Below, in pieces: positions 31,260 to 43,309 of a DNA stretch of 64,000 nucleotides (the first letter of the stretch is position 1; each line of letters begins with the position of its first letter). A program made the translations under genes and the position numbers. The stretch comes from Heterohyrax brucei. Lineage: Eukaryota; Chordata; Mammalia; Hyracoidea; Procaviidae. Location: NCBI GenBank assembly GCA_028571685.1, contig CM053154.1, forward strand, positions 1,304,501 through 1,368,500. The letters are read 5' to 3'. The notes below the pieces were generated by a model. It was not told where the DNA came from. It did no database searches and worked only from the letters and a program-made list of their open reading frames with translations.

Positions 31260-34200
31260 ATGAGTCTGCTTTTAAATTCTTATCATAGGGATCTCATACA
31301 ATGTTTGTCCTGTCGCTGACTACTTTCACTCAACATAATGTCCCCCAGTTGAAACCAGGTTAAGAGATGTTTCCTGCTGTCATCATTGTTCTTTATCATT
31401 GCATAGTGTTCCACTGAATATATATATCATAGTTAACCTATCCATTCTTCTGTTGTTGGGCATTTGGGTTGATTCCATCTTTTTGCTATAGTGGACTGTG
31501 CTGCAGTGAGCACTGGTGTACATGTATTAGTTGGTGTGAATGGCCTTGATTCTGTCTGATATATTCCAAACAGTGGAATTACTGGGTCACATGGTATATC
31601 TATATCCATTATTTTAAGGTAGCACCAGATTGGCTTCCAAAGAGGTTGTACCATTTTGCAATCCCATCAATAGTGTAGGAGAGTTCCAGTCTCTCCACAG
31701 CATCTCCAGCATTTGTTGTCTTGTGTTTTTTGGATCATGGCCAACATTGTTTGGGCGAGATGGTATTTCATTGCAGTCTTGATTTGAATTTCTTTAATAA
31801 CTAAAGATCGTGAGCATGTCCACATATGTTTTTTGGCTGCCTGGATCTCCTCTTTAGAGAAGTGTCTGTCCATCTCCTTTGCCCATCACTTAATTGGATG
31901 ATTTATCATTTTCTTATTGATATTTTGTAGTACCTTAGAGATTATGGAGATCAGGGGTTGGTCTGACATAGAGTTGCCAAATATTTTTTCCCATTCTGTA
32001 GGTGGCCTTTTAAAAATCTATTAATAAAGTCTTTGGATGAGCAAAAGTGATTGATTCTTAGTAGGTCCCACTTATCAATTTTCTCTTCTGTTGTTTGTGG
32101 CTTGTTTGACAGATTTTGAAGCCTGTCTACGATGTGTATTAAATCTTCTATTGTTGTTCCTACTTTTTCTTGGATGAGCTTTACTGTTTTAGATTTGATA
32201 TTTGGTCTTTTATTCAGTTTGAGTTGGTTTTTGTATAAAGTGTAAGATATGGGTCTTGTTTTAATTTAGTGCAGATGGATATCCAGTTTTGCCAGCACCA
32301 TTAGTTGAAGAGATTGTTTTTACCCCAGTTTAATGTCTTAGGGCCATTGTCGAATACCAGCTGTTCATAGGCAGATGATGTCATCTCTGGGGTCTTGATT
32401 CTGTTCTACTGATCTATCTCTCTGCTTTTGTACCAGTACCAGGTGGTTTTGACTACTGTGGCAGCGTAATAGGTTCTAAGGTCGGGTAATGAGAGGCCTC
32501 CCAATGTGTTCTTCTTCTTTAGTAATGTTTTACTTATCCGGGGCTTCTTCCCTTTCCAGACAAAGTCAGTAATTCATGCCTCCATTTCATTAAAACATGT
32601 CACTGGAACTGGTACTGGGATTGCATTATATAAGTAGATTGCTTTGGGTAAAATAGACATTTTCACGATGTTAATTCTTCCTGTCCATGACCAGGGTAGG
32701 TTTCTCCATTTATGTAACTCTCTTTTAGTTTCTTGTAGTAAGGGTTTGTAGTTCTCTTTGTAAAGGTCTGTTATTTCTCTGGTTAGATTTATTCCTAGGT
32801 ACTTTCCCTTCTTAGGGGCTATGGTAAATGGCACTGACTTGGTGATTTGTTCCTTAAAAATCTTGTTGTTGGTATAAAGGAATCCTACTGATTTACTTAT
32901 GTTTATCCTGTATCCTGAGACTTTGCTGAACTCTTCTATCAGTTTGCATAGCTTCCTTATGGATTCTTTGGGATTCTTTGCATATACAATCATATCATCT
33001 GCAAATAGGGAGATTTTTAGTTCTTCTTTGCCAATGCAGATGCCCTTTATTCCTTGGTCTTGTCAAATTGTTGTGGCTAGAACTTCTAGTACAATGTTGA
33101 ATAGGAGAGATGAGAGCGAGCATCTTTGTCTAGTTCCCGTTCTCAAGGGAAACCATTTCAGTCTCTCTCTATTCAGGGTGACATAGGCAGTTGGCTTTGT
33201 ATAAATGGCCCTTATTGCACTGAGGAATTGGCCATCTATTTCTATTTTGCTGAGAGTTTTTAGCATGAGTGGGTGTTGGACTTTATCAAATGCCTTTTCT
33301 GCATCAATAGACAAGATCAGGTGGTTTTCGTCTTCTGTGGTATTTATGTGGTTGATCACATTAATTGTTTTTCTGATGTTGAGCCAGCCTTGCATCCCTG
33401 GTATGAATCCAACTTGGTCATGATGGATTACTTTTTGGATATGTTCGTGTATTCTATCAGCAAGAATTTTGTTGAGGATTTTTGCATCTAGATTTGTGAG
33501 TGATATTGGTCTGTAGTTCTCCTTGTTTTGTTGGGTCTTTCACTGGCTTTGATATCAGCGTTTTATGCTGGCTTCACAGAATGAATTTGGGAGTATTCCA
33601 TCCCTTTCTATATTGTGAAATACTCTCAGTAGTATTGGAGATAACTCGTCTCTAAAAGCTTGGTAGAATTCTGCAGTGAAGCCATCTGGGCCTGGGCTTC
33701 TTTTTGGTTGGCAGTTTTTTGATGACTTTTTCAATCTATTCCTTTGTGATGGGTTTATTAAGTTGTTCTGCTTTACCTTGTGACAATTTGGGTAGGTGAT
33801 ATGAATCAAGGAATTTATCCATTTCTTCGAGGTTTTCAAATTTGTTAGAGTACAGTCTTTCATAGTATTCAGCTATGATATTTTTGATTTCTGCTGGATC
33901 TGTTGTGACAACTCCCCTCTCATTTCTCATTTGGGTTGTTTCATTTCCTGTTTTTCTTTAATAAGTTTAGTTTGTCAATTTTGTTGATCTTTTAAGAAAA
34001 ACCAGCTTTTGGTCGTTTCAATTTTTTCAATTGTTTTTCTATTCTCTAATTGATTTAGTTCTGCTTTGATCTTTATGATCTGTTTTCTTCTGGTGCCTGA
34101 TGGATTCCGCTGTTGTCTCTCTCTATTTGTTCAAGCTGTAGGGTCAGTTCTTTGGTTTGGTTTCTTTCTTCCTTCCAGACGTGTGCATTTATGGAGATAA

Positions 34201-35103
34201 ACTGACCTCTGAGCACTGCTTTGGCTGTATCCCATAGGTTTTGGTAGGAAGTATTTCGTTCTCTTTGGAATCCATAAATTTCTTTATTTCATCCTTGATT
34301 TCTTCTATAACCCATGTTTTTTTGAGCAAGGTGTTGTTCAGTTTCCACAAGTTCTGCTTTCTATCTATGTATTTTCTGCTATTGATTTTGACTTTTATGG
34401 TTTTATGATCTGAGAAGATGCTTTGCATTAATTCAATCGTATGGACTTTGTTGAGAATTGCTTTATGTCCTAATACACGGTCTGTTCTGGTCTGTTCTGG
34501 AGAATGTTCCATGTGCACTGGAGAAGAAGGTGCAGTTGTCTGCTGATGGATAGAAAGTTCTGTATATGTTAATAAGGTCTAGTTGGTTAATTGTGGCAAT
34601 AAGGTCTTCTGTGTCTTTACTTAGCCTTTTTCTAGACAATCTGTCCAGTATTGACAGTGGAATGTTGAAGTCTCCCATTATTATTGTAGAGTGATATATC
34701 TCCTTTTTGAGTGTAGTCAGCGTTTCTTTTGTGTATTTAGGTGCTCTAATATTAGGTGCATAAATATTTAATATTGTTAAGTTCAGCTCATATATTGAAC
34801 CTTTCAGCAATAAGTAGTGTCCATCCTTGTCCATGATGGTGGATTTTACATAAAATCTATTTTATCTCAGATTAGAATTGCCATACCTGTTCTTCTTTGT
34901 TCATTGTTAGCTTGATATATATTCTTTCATCCTTTGATTTTCAGTTTGTTTATATTTTTAAGTCTAAGGTGGGTTTCTTGTAGGCAACATATAGATGGGT
35001 CATGTCTTTTGATCCAAGATGTCACTCAATGTCTCTTTACTGGAGCATTCAGTCCGTTCACATTCAATGTAATTATTGATAGATAGGTGTCCAGTGCTGC
35101 CAT
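31260..35103 (-). pseudogene. L1 ORF2 (endonuclease/reverse transcriptase) pseudogene
   Basis: The ATG at 35,103-35,101 starts MAALDTYLSIITLNVNGLNA but meets a TGA about 26 codons in. Recognisable blocks include the endonuclease (IIMGDFNIPLS at about 34,680), the reverse transcriptase ([20 protein letters not shown] at about 33,310; the FADD active-site box at about 32,993-33,004) and the C-terminus (DPVIPLFGIYQTESRP at about 31,560). An in-frame TGA separates the RT blocks near 33,062, where related L1 copies usually have Arg, consistent with CpG decay. Confidence 0.9.
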
Positions 35104-35449
35104 TGTGTTTTGTTTATTTTTGTGTTGATGTTTTCTCTGCTGTTCTTATTAATCTGTTCTGTGACCTTCTTCTTCGTGTGTTGATTTTTCACCTTTTTCA
35201 GGGTTGGTTTTGTGGTTGTTCGGACTCCTGTATTACATTTATTGATATGGTATGTTGCTTCTTTATTGTACTTTATGGCTGCCCCTATGAACATGCTTAA
35301 TAAACTATATATAAACCCAATTTTAATTGTTACCAATCTTGCCAACTTCCTCTCCATCTGGAAGGACTATAACGACTGTAGTACATCCCTCTTTTTAATA
35401 TGATGATATAGTTTACATGATATGATCACTAGATCGTTTCTTTCACTAT

Positions 35450-36473
35450 TATAGCTTTGATTGTGTTTGGAGCCTTCCCTAACTCAGTAGAATTCTGAAT
35501 AACGTGTCCTTCTAAAATACAAAGTTAGTGGTTTTGGTCTTCCAAGCTAAGAGATTCTTTCAGTATTTCTTACAGCTTTGGTTTGTTTTTTACAGTCTCT
35601 GAGTTTCTGTTTATCTGCAAATATCTTAATTTCATTTTCATATTTGAAAGATAGTTTTGTAGGACATATAATTCTTGGTTGGAAGTTATTCTCCCTCAAG
35701 GCTTTAAATGTGTCATGTCATTGTCACCATGCCAGCATTGTTTCTGCTGAGAAATCTGATGAAAGCCTACAGCGTTTCCCTCTGAATGTAAGCTTTGCTT
35801 TGAGTCTTGCTGCCTTTAAGAGTTTCTGCTTATGTTTCATTTTGTTGAGCTTGATTATAATATGTCTTGGAGTCTTTCTATTGAGATCTACACTCAGTGG
35901 TGTTCAGTATGTATCTTGGATCTCTATATTCTCTTGTTTCATAATTTCTGTGAAGTTTTCTGTCAGCTGCTCAGCCACAATACTCTCTGTGTTCTCAGGT
36001 GTCTTGCCCTGATCAGGAACTCCAATTAATCATAGATTGTTCTCCCTAATAGAGGCCTGCATGCTTCTTCATTTATCTTGTTTCTTTTTTCTGATTTCTC
36101 CTCTGGAGTCAGTGGGTCTGTCTTCCAAATCAGAAATTCTCTTTTCCATTTGTTCCATTCTGTTTTCTTGGCTTTGAATTGAAGTTTCTATGTCTTTGAT
36201 TTTGTTCTTGATCTTTTGGATTTCAGAGTACTGATGTTCCATCAGATTGAACAGCTTGCTTAATTTTTCATCTTGGTCTGCTGCATTTTGTGTAACATCT
36301 AGGAGGGCTATATATACAATCCTTTTGTATTCACCTTCTGATAGTTTCATAAAAAATTCTTCATCTGGGAAGTTCTGAGGTGGTTTCTTTTGGGGGTATT
36401 CTGATGCCATGAGTGACTTCTGGGTTATTGTCTTCTCCAACATTTGTTGTTTTTTGGGCTTCATGTGGGTCAA
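35450..36473 (-). pseudogene. L1 ORF1 pseudogene
   Basis: An open stretch at 36,473-36,069 on the minus strand encodes a coiled coil (SKLFNLMEHQYSEIQKIKNK, SIQSQENRMEQMEKRISDLE) typical of the L1 ORF1 protein. The RNA-binding part that should follow is broken by stops down to about 35,450. Confidence 0.8.
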
Positions 36474-37511
36474 TAGAGGCTGAGAGAGATGCTGTGAAGA
36501 TGGACTACAGTTGTTTCTCTAGGCTGTCTTAAAATGAGAAGTAAAAAGTATTTGACATCTTCCAAAGTCAGTCAGGTTTTCAGGTGTATACGTCCGTCTT
36601 CCTAGCTGACAAGGTAAGCACCTCTATATTGAACACAAGATGTTATAAACTAGCTCAAAATACAGAAAAGCTACTGGTCTGCTGGCCTCTGCTGTCAGGC
36701 CCCAGATGTAGCTGATACTGTATAGAATTCTTCTGGATAGGCACTGCCTCCTAGCCCAGGAATTAGGTCCAGCTGAAGCTTCTGCATGGATGACCCCGCC
36801 TGCCAGCAAAACAAGATGGCATCCCGCACAAGCTTGCCAGTTGGCCGGGACCAGGCTCCTGGTAGAGAGGCCAACAGAGCCGAAATGCCCAGAGTCCACA
36901 GCCTCTGCTGCTGGGCCCCAGCCCTAGGCGACACTGTGCAAAATACTGCCTCCCTGCTAGAAGAACTCTCTCCCCCTGGCAGATGCCACCTCCCAGCCTA
37001 AAAACTACATCTGGTCAGGGCCTCTGCCTGGGCTCCTCCATTTATGAGTGGAACAAGAGGGCATCCCACACAAGCACATCTGTATGGCTACCACATGGTG
37101 GAGGCAGAGAGTTAGGCCAGAGGAGCCAAAGTGTATAAAGTCCAAAGCCAGGCTCTCAGAACCTGGCAATTACGCTTGCTGGTCCCACCAGCAGTGCGTC
37201 CAAGACCAGCAGCTCATCAAGTCCCAGTTCTGCCCACCACCCAAGACAGGTGAAAAAAAAGATCGAAATGGTGAGTTACCTTCGGTCTGTGCAAGCCTGT
37301 GCTTGCCAGGAGTAAGGTCAGTGAAAGAGAAGAGGTTTTGCATTCACTGGTATGAAGTCTAAATTAACAGCAGTATGCTGCATCCCAGGGCTCAATAGGT
37401 GTCCAGAAGGCTTGGTTTAATTATCATTTCAGGTCTTGGTTTCCAGAGGGATTTAGGGAGATGTGCATTTAATCTGCCATCTTGACTCCACCCCCAGAAG
37501 ATTATTTTTTA

Positions 37512-38229
37512 CAATGAAAGATTTCTTAGAAATATAGCTGTGCTATCACAGCAGAACAAGCTGTATTAATTTAGGGAACAGTGCCAGTGGTTCAGTTGTA
37601 AGGACTGGGTGAAAAGTTGAGGGACACCCAGAGAAGTTCAGCATGGTGGCAGAATAACGTCCCTCCCCCATAGGGCCTCTGCCCTGGAGCCTGTGAACAG
37701 CTTCCCTTACTTGACAAGAGGGATGTTGTAGATGTGATTGAGGTCAGGGAACTGGAGATGACCCTGTGTCATTGCTGGAGGCTCAATCTGATCCCAGCAG
37801 TCCCTGAGTGCTGAGACCTGTCCCACTCAGAGGCAGAACCTCATGACACAGAAAAGACTTGGTCCAGTTTGTTGGTTTTAAAGATGGAAAGAGACAGCCT
37901 CAAGCCTAGGACTGACACAGCCTCGAAAAGTTCAGAGTGGTCTTTGGCTTTCACACAGCAAGAAAGAACTTCAGACCTGTGGCCACAGAGGCTGATGTCT
38001 GCTGACAACTGAAGTGAGGAAAGAAGCAGCCTCCCCTCAGGGAGTGAGGACACAGCCTGCCCTCAGTGAGTGAGGACACAGCTTCCCCCAACTGACCAGG
38101 GACATAGATCTCCCTGAGAGCCTCTGGAAAGAGGTGTGACCCTGCCAGCACCTGGATTTTAGGCTCATTGAAGGTGTGTGTCTATGGAACTGTAATATAA
38201 ATCTGACTTGTTTGAAGCCCCTAAAACAA
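37512..38229. other. Unassigned sequence
   Basis: About 700 bp with no confident match. The part at 37,640-38,200 loosely resembles the end of an LTR ('GGATTTTAGGCTCATTGAAG', 'CTGTAATATAAATCTGACTT'), but I cannot assign it. Confidence 0.4.
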
Positions 38230-38394
38230 ACAAAAATACACCCAACTCTATGGCTACTCAGTCAATTCTAACTCACAGTGACCCTGTAGGACAGACTAGA
38301 ACCTCTCCACAGAGTCCCCAAGGAGTGCCTGGCAGATTCTGCTGACCTTTTGGTGAGCAGACGTAGCAACTGGCCACCACGCCACAGGGGGTTC
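38230..38394 (-). mobile_element. AfroSINE
   Basis: A reverse copy with 'CAGTCAATTCTAACTCACAG', 'GACCCTGTAGGACAGACTAG' (overlapping tail region) and 'GCCACAGGGGGTTCC' at the head. Confidence 0.9.
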
Positions 38395-38751
38395 CCAAAC
38401 TGTGGTCATTGGCTGTGCCAGCAGGGAGATGCTAACACAGAGACCGGTGCCAGAAGCCTGGTTGCAGTGTTACTGCTGTCCCCTCAGATGGGGGAGCACC
38501 GTGAGGGACCCAGTCGCCAGCTTTCTCTTCCTAAGCCAGTGGACACAGGGAGCGCTCCACGAAGCCATGGTGCAGGCTGGGAGAAGATAACGTGGCTTGA
38601 GAAGAAGCCCTGGGAACCTGGGCTCCTCCTCGCGCTACTTGTCTCTCCTACTCAAATGGCAAATTTCGTTCCTGACAGAAAAATAATTCTCTAGCTTAAA
38701 TAATGAAATTTTACGAAATTGAAAAACAAACCACATGGATGGCTAGATGAC

Positions 38752-39315
38752 TATCACGGATTCAGTTATGTCCCCACAAAAATGTGTTTAGCCATTTTGT
38801 TGGGCCATGATTCCCAGCGTTGTGTGGCTGTCTTCTACTCTGTGACTGTGATTCTCCCATACCTTGTAAATCCTAAACTCTGCCTGTGGTTAATGGGGCA
38901 AGACTGGATTATGTCAAAGAGGGTAAGAGTGTGACTGTTACACCTTCCTAAAGCTGCCTTCCTGATCCAGTGTAGAGGGAGTTCCCCTGGGACATGGCCT
39001 GCAGCACCTTGGATCTGTCCAGAGATGAAAGGAAAGGGAAATGAGCAAAGGGCGCAGCCTCCCTCATGGCAGGAAGAAAGCAGTGCCGGGAGCCAGGTCT
39101 GCTGGACGGGAGGCTCGTGCACTGAGATGCCCTCAGACCCTGGGAAGGCCAATGTAGCACAAGGACCTTCTTTCAGAGCTGACAGAGAGAGATTCCCTGG
39201 AGCCGGCACCCTGAATTCAGACTTCTAGCTGCTGGAGTATGACAGAATAAATTCTTCTTTGTCAGCGCCACCCACTTGTGGCCTTTCTTTTACAGCAGTG
39301 CCAGGTGACTAACAC
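38752..39315 (+). mobile_element. Solo LTR (ERVL-MaLR type)
   Basis: Starts near 'TATCACGGATTCAGTTATGT', contains 'TTGGGCCATGATTCCCAGCG' and an AATAAA-type signal at about 39,245, and ends '...GGTGACTAACAC'. ATGAC lies on both sides (38,747-38,751 and 39,316-39,320), a possible 5-bp duplication. Termini are diverged, so the exact ends are uncertain by one or two bases. Confidence 0.8.
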
Positions 39316-39391
39316 ATGACCGAGAAAGATCACATGATCCAGAAACAAGCCCTGTATTAGACACAGCAATACCTGCAAAAGTCAGAATCTG

Positions 39392-40517
39392 TGTAGTGGA
39401 CTGAACCGTATCCTCCCAAGTTGTTGTGTGATTGTCCACAAATTTTTTTTTATTGTGACTGAGTGAAAGTGTACAATCTGCATCTCTTTCTGCTCTCCTT
39501 GCCTGGTGACAGCACACTCCTCCCTTCTGTTCTATGCATGTCATATCCTCTAAACAATCTCCTGTCCCCTCCTCTCCACCCTCTCCACTCCCCTCTAGTA
39601 AGAGGCCAGTAAGACGACATCCTATAGATGCATAGAACTATAAAGTGCACACACGATATAGTCACTCTGTGTCCCTAAGTCCAATCCATTCCTGTCTGAA
39701 GAGTTGGCCTCAGTAATGATTTATGATCAGGGGCAGCATCAGGTTCCCAGAGGAACCATCAGGCTTTGGACCATCAATTGTGGTCTTTTAGTGGAGTTCT
39801 CAGAGTCCACCCCCTTTTTTTTCTTGTATTGCCACTGGGACTTAACGTTGTGAGCCCCATCACGGCTGTCATTGGTAGTGGCTGGGCACCATCCGGTTCT
39901 TCTGGTCACATGTTGATGGAGTCACCCATGCATGTGGGTCTTTCTGTCCTCTGGGTTCTCCTTCTCCCATGTCATTGTTGTCCTTGGTGATCACCTGTAT
40001 CAGCTGAGTTGAGACAATTTGGTGTACCTCAGATGGCAGATTTTAAGATCCCAGAAGCCACTTAACAATATGGGATTCAGAAGGTGATTGTCCACAATTT
40101 TGTAATCTGATGTGTTTGTCCTATGTGTCGTAAATCCTAACTGTGAAGTTAACGAGGCAGGATTAGAGGCAGATGCGTTGATGAGGCAGGACTCGGTCTT
40201 CAGGGTGAGGTTGTATCTTGAGTCAGTCTCTTTTGAGATATGAAAGAGACAAGTGAGCAGAGAGACATGGGACCTCATACCACCCAGCAGGAAGAACTTT
40301 TGGGCCTGGGAGACCCTGCACTGAGAAGCTTCTAGACCAGGGGAAGATTGATGGGCAAGGACCTTTGCCCAGAGGCAACTGAGAGAGAAATGTTTGCCTT
40401 GAATCCAGCACCCTGAATTCAGACTTACAGCCTCTGAGGCTGTGAGAATCAACTTCTGTTGGTTGAAGCCCACCACCTGTGGTCTCTCTGTTACAGCAGG
40501 ACTAGACAACCAGCGCA
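39392..40517 (+). mobile_element. LTR (ERVL-MaLR type) split by an L1 3' end
   Basis: The left part (39,392-39,441) begins 'TGTAGTGGACTGAACCGTAT'. The right part (40,084-40,517) continues 'TTTGTAATCTGATGTGTTTG' through 'GCACCCTGAATTCAGACTTA' to about 40,517. The 642-bp interruption is an L1 3' UTR with its own target duplication. Confidence 0.85.
39442..40083 (-). mobile_element. 5'-truncated L1 (3' UTR only)
   Basis: Begins on the plus strand with a T-rich tail (AATTTTTTTTTATTGTGACT region) and matches 30,345-30,960 in the long L1, including 'CTGCTCTCC.TGC.C.GTGACAG' and 'GGACCATCAATTGTGGTCTT'. A perfect 14-bp target duplication GTGATTGTCCACAA flanks it (39,428-39,441 and 40,084-40,097). 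Confidence 0.93.
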
Positions 40518-40656
40518 GGCAGAAATCGTCAAACATGTGTTTTCCACCGAACAGAGAGTGACAAAAAAGCGGTGCTCCCCCTGACAAGGTGGTACACTTG
40601 GGAGAACCAGGAAAACAAAGGAGTTTCAACTGCTGAGGTTTCGCTGGGTAAGAATA

Positions 40657-41226
40657 CACGAGGTCTGACAATTAAGTTCACAAACTTGTCCTACAAAAAC
40701 CATTACATACCTCATCGCTGAGTGTCACTACAGTCACCTTCGATGTATACTTGGGAAGCAGAAGCTGTGCACTGATGCCAGCACCTCGTCCACCCTTCAA
40801 AGCAATTGTGGAACTCTTCTTCTGGAATGACCATGAGAGCTGTCATCTTATTACCCTTGATGTCCTGAATGCCATCAAAATATCTTCCTTTCAATATTTC
40901 CTTTATCTTTGAGTAAAGAAAAAAGTAATTGGGGACCAGGTCAGGTGAGTAGGGAGGGTGCTCCAATGTAGTTATTTGTTTACTGGCTAAAAATTCCCTT
41001 AGAGACAACTATACAGTTAAGTTCATGAACTTGCCGCCTCGCTGCCAGTGTGTGCAATGGCCATTTCAGAAAGAGTTCCAAAATTGCTTTGGAGAGTGGA
41101 TCAGGCACTGGTGTTGGTGTATAATCTCCCATGGGGAGTACTTCAAAGGTGACTGCAGTGACATTAAGCAATGAGATAGGTAGCATGTGGAACAATTAAG
41201 TTTGCAGACTTAATCATCAGACCTTG
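40657..41226 (-). mobile_element. Mariner element with internal deletion
   Basis: TA dinucleotides (40,655-40,656 and 41,227-41,228) flank imperfect inverted termini (left 'CACGAGGTCTGACAATTAAG'; the right reversed reads 'CAAGGTCTGATGATTAAG'). The minus strand encodes a transposase C-terminal part (SLREFLASKQITTLEHPPYS then PDLVPNYFFLYSKIKEILKG). In mariner transposases the residue after the second Pro region is a catalytic Asp; here the motif reads PNYFF, so that Asp appears to be Asn. At 570 bp it is about half the usual length. Confidence 0.88.
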
Positions 41227-41234
41227 TAATCATT

Positions 41235-41675
41235 ACATCCAATGGGAAAGGGGAAAATATTATTCATGAATATTAGGACAGTTTGTTGACTCATTAGGAA
41301 ATAAAAAATAAAACTATAGAAATACTGGCTTTCTACCAAACAATTTTAAGTGGATTAAAGAGAATTAAGGATGAAAAATCAAAGCATTACAGCTACTGGG
41401 GAAAAAGGCAGAAATGAACACTTATCAAATCTCTAGAGGGAGAGGCCATTCTAGGGCTAAAGAAGATAAAAGGAATTCAAAAAAGGCAAGATCAATAGAT
41501 TAAACCACATTAAAATTTTATGTAACTTTATTATAGGCCTGGGAATCAATTATGAGGTGGAACAACATTGACAGTAAACACAACTGAAAATGTTTTCATT
41601 ATATTATGAGATTGTGAAACCCAATCATAAAAATAGGGAAATCTCACTAGAAAAACTGATGTGATGGTGAAGATG
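41235..41675 (+). repeat. Probable L1 ORF2 fragment, old
   Basis: An A-rich, L1-like stretch ('GGATTAAAGAGAATTAAGGA', 'AATCTCACTAGAAAAACTGA'). The order resembles the L1 region between the RT and C-terminal parts. Low certainty. Confidence 0.45.
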
Positions 41676-41677
41676 GG

Positions 41678-41728
41678 GAATCCCTGGTGGCATAGTAGTT
41701 AAGCGCTACAGTGGGTTTGGTTTCAGTG
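41678..41728 (+). repeat. AfroSINE, internally deleted
   Basis: The head 'GGAATCCCTGGTGGCATAGT' is joined directly to the tail 'CAGTGGGTTTGGTTT'. The middle of the SINE is missing. Confidence 0.8.
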
Positions 41729-41734
41729 AGAAAA

Positions 41735-43225
41735 AACTATTTATCAACTTGGCTGGGCCATGATTCTCAGTGTTTTGGCACTTGTAAAGGGTCTTCCAAT
41801 AAGTGTGTCCTATCTTTGAACTTGAATAAAACAAGTTGTGCAAATGATATCGCTTTAATTGTTTTATTATTCTGAAGTACATTTGATGGCATTATGTGTG
41901 GAAAGGCACTTTGGGTAAATGGCCACCACAGCACCTTCCAAAAAGGGTCAAAAATAATCAGTAATCATAGCCTGACACCTTTAGCCATTGACAGTCACAG
42001 CCTCTCCTTGTTCACCTTTGGAAAAATAAGGGACAATGACTTTGCCAGACCAAAATCCACACCAAACGGTAACTTTCTGGGGATGAAGTGAATGTTCTTG
42101 AATCTCCACTGGATTCTCATTGCTCCAAATGCAATAGCTTTGTTAACAAAACCATTCATCCAAAAATGGGCCTCATAGCTGAAGATGATTTTTCAGCCCC
42201 AAACTTCTGGTTGTGCTATAGCCCAGTCAGCAAATGTGCAGCACAATCTATGGTCACTGGACTTCAGTTTTTGAGTCAACACAATGTTGTAAGGGTAAAG
42301 TTTTTAGTCCAGATGCAAAATCCACCAAACTGTGGTCCATGAATGGCCCAGTTCTTGTGCGTGGCAAGAAATTGAGATGAATTCTTGCATACATGCTGAT
42401 GAACAGTGGCAAGGCTTTCATCAGAAGATGGGGTTCATTGACGCACATGCATTGTCTAATTGGCAACAGACCTAGTTTTCCCAATTTTTTTTTTATTAAA
42501 TGTCAAATTGTTCTCTTGGTGGGCCCCTTACATGCATCGTAAGTTTCACGTAATACTTGGAATGTTTGGTGAATGGAACACTCATTTTGATAATAAACTA
42601 AGAATTTCTACATGCTGTGGAATTGTGTAACTTTTTATGGCTATTTGGCAAGACTAATCAAAAACATGTGGTAAATATGGCTACTATGTAGCTTCACAAA
42701 TACAGCCACCATGAGGTATCAAAAATAAGACACTGTTATTGGAAGACCCTTTATAATGTGACCATTTTCCTGTAAAGAGTTTGATATGTGATCATCACAT
42801 GATGGGATCTGCTGTGAGTAACTCTTCAATAGAAAGGGAGTTTCCTTGGGCATGTGGCCTGCATCTGAATATAAGTGGGCATTCTGACAAGCCTCATGGG
42901 CTTTTACTCACCCTGGATCTTACAGTTGGCTCCTGTTCCTCTGACTTCTAGTTCTGAGACATAGCTAACCCGTGGTCCTGCCTGCTGATCTTGGGAGTCC
43001 TTAATATTTACAGCCTGTGAGCAGGAGACCTGCTCTCCAACCTGCTGATCGTGGGTTCATCAGCCCCTGAAGCTCTGTGAATCAACAGAAACCTTTATCT
43101 TGATTCAAGGGTTTGGGACATTCCAGAGTCTAAAACTGTGTGAGCCGTTTCCTTGATATAAATCTCCCTCTCTTATATTTACACCTTATACTGGTTTTGC
43201 TTCTCTAGAGAACCCAGCCTAAAAC
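41735..43225 (+). mobile_element. LTR-like element interrupted by a Tc1/mariner transposon
   Basis: The left part has 'ATCAACTTGGCTGGGCCATG'. After the 965-bp DNA transposon it resumes at 42,752 ('ATAATGTGACCATTTTCCTG') and ends '...TCTCTAGAGAACCCAGCCTA' then AAACA near 43,225. The family differs from the other LTRs downstream of the shared 5' motif. The 5' edge is uncertain because it abuts the truncated AfroSINE. Confidence 0.65.
41787..42751 (-). mobile_element. Tc1/mariner-superfamily transposon with intact ends
   Basis: 965 bp between TA dinucleotides (41,785-41,786 and 42,752-42,753). The terminal inverted repeats are about 31 bp with 27 matches; the first 16 are identical (AAGGGTCTTCCAATAA). 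The minus strand encodes a decayed transposase: IFSYEAHFWMNGFVNK at about 42,190, then FKNIHFIPRKLPFGVDFGLA. The family pattern here is usually S-D-E-A-H-F, so the catalytic Asp seems changed to Tyr. It lies within an LTR. Confidence 0.85.
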
Positions 43226-43309
43226 AATGGGTGCCTATAAAAAGGGATAATATAACCACAAAGGAAAAAAAAAAGAAAACCCCTCTGAAGGAACATCTCC
43301 TGCTTTGTA
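43226..43309. other. Short A-rich spacer between LTR and RTE
   Basis: Contains a GGAAAAAAAAAAGAAAACCC run. No other feature seen. Confidence 0.5.

Larger units (their letters stand above)
30340..37497 (-). mobile_element. Near full-length L1 LINE, inactivated
   Basis: About 7.16 kb in reverse orientation: an A/T-rich 3' tail at 30,340-30,365, 3' UTR to about 31,260, ORF2 to 35,103, ORF1 at about 35,450-36,473, and a 1-kb GC-richer 5' UTR to 37,497. Flanks look like target duplications (AAGGTTATTATTTA at 30,326-30,339 and AAGATTATTTTTTA at 37,498-37,511, 12 of 14 matching). Both reading frames contain stops and frameshifts, so the copy is not active. Confidence 0.92.
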
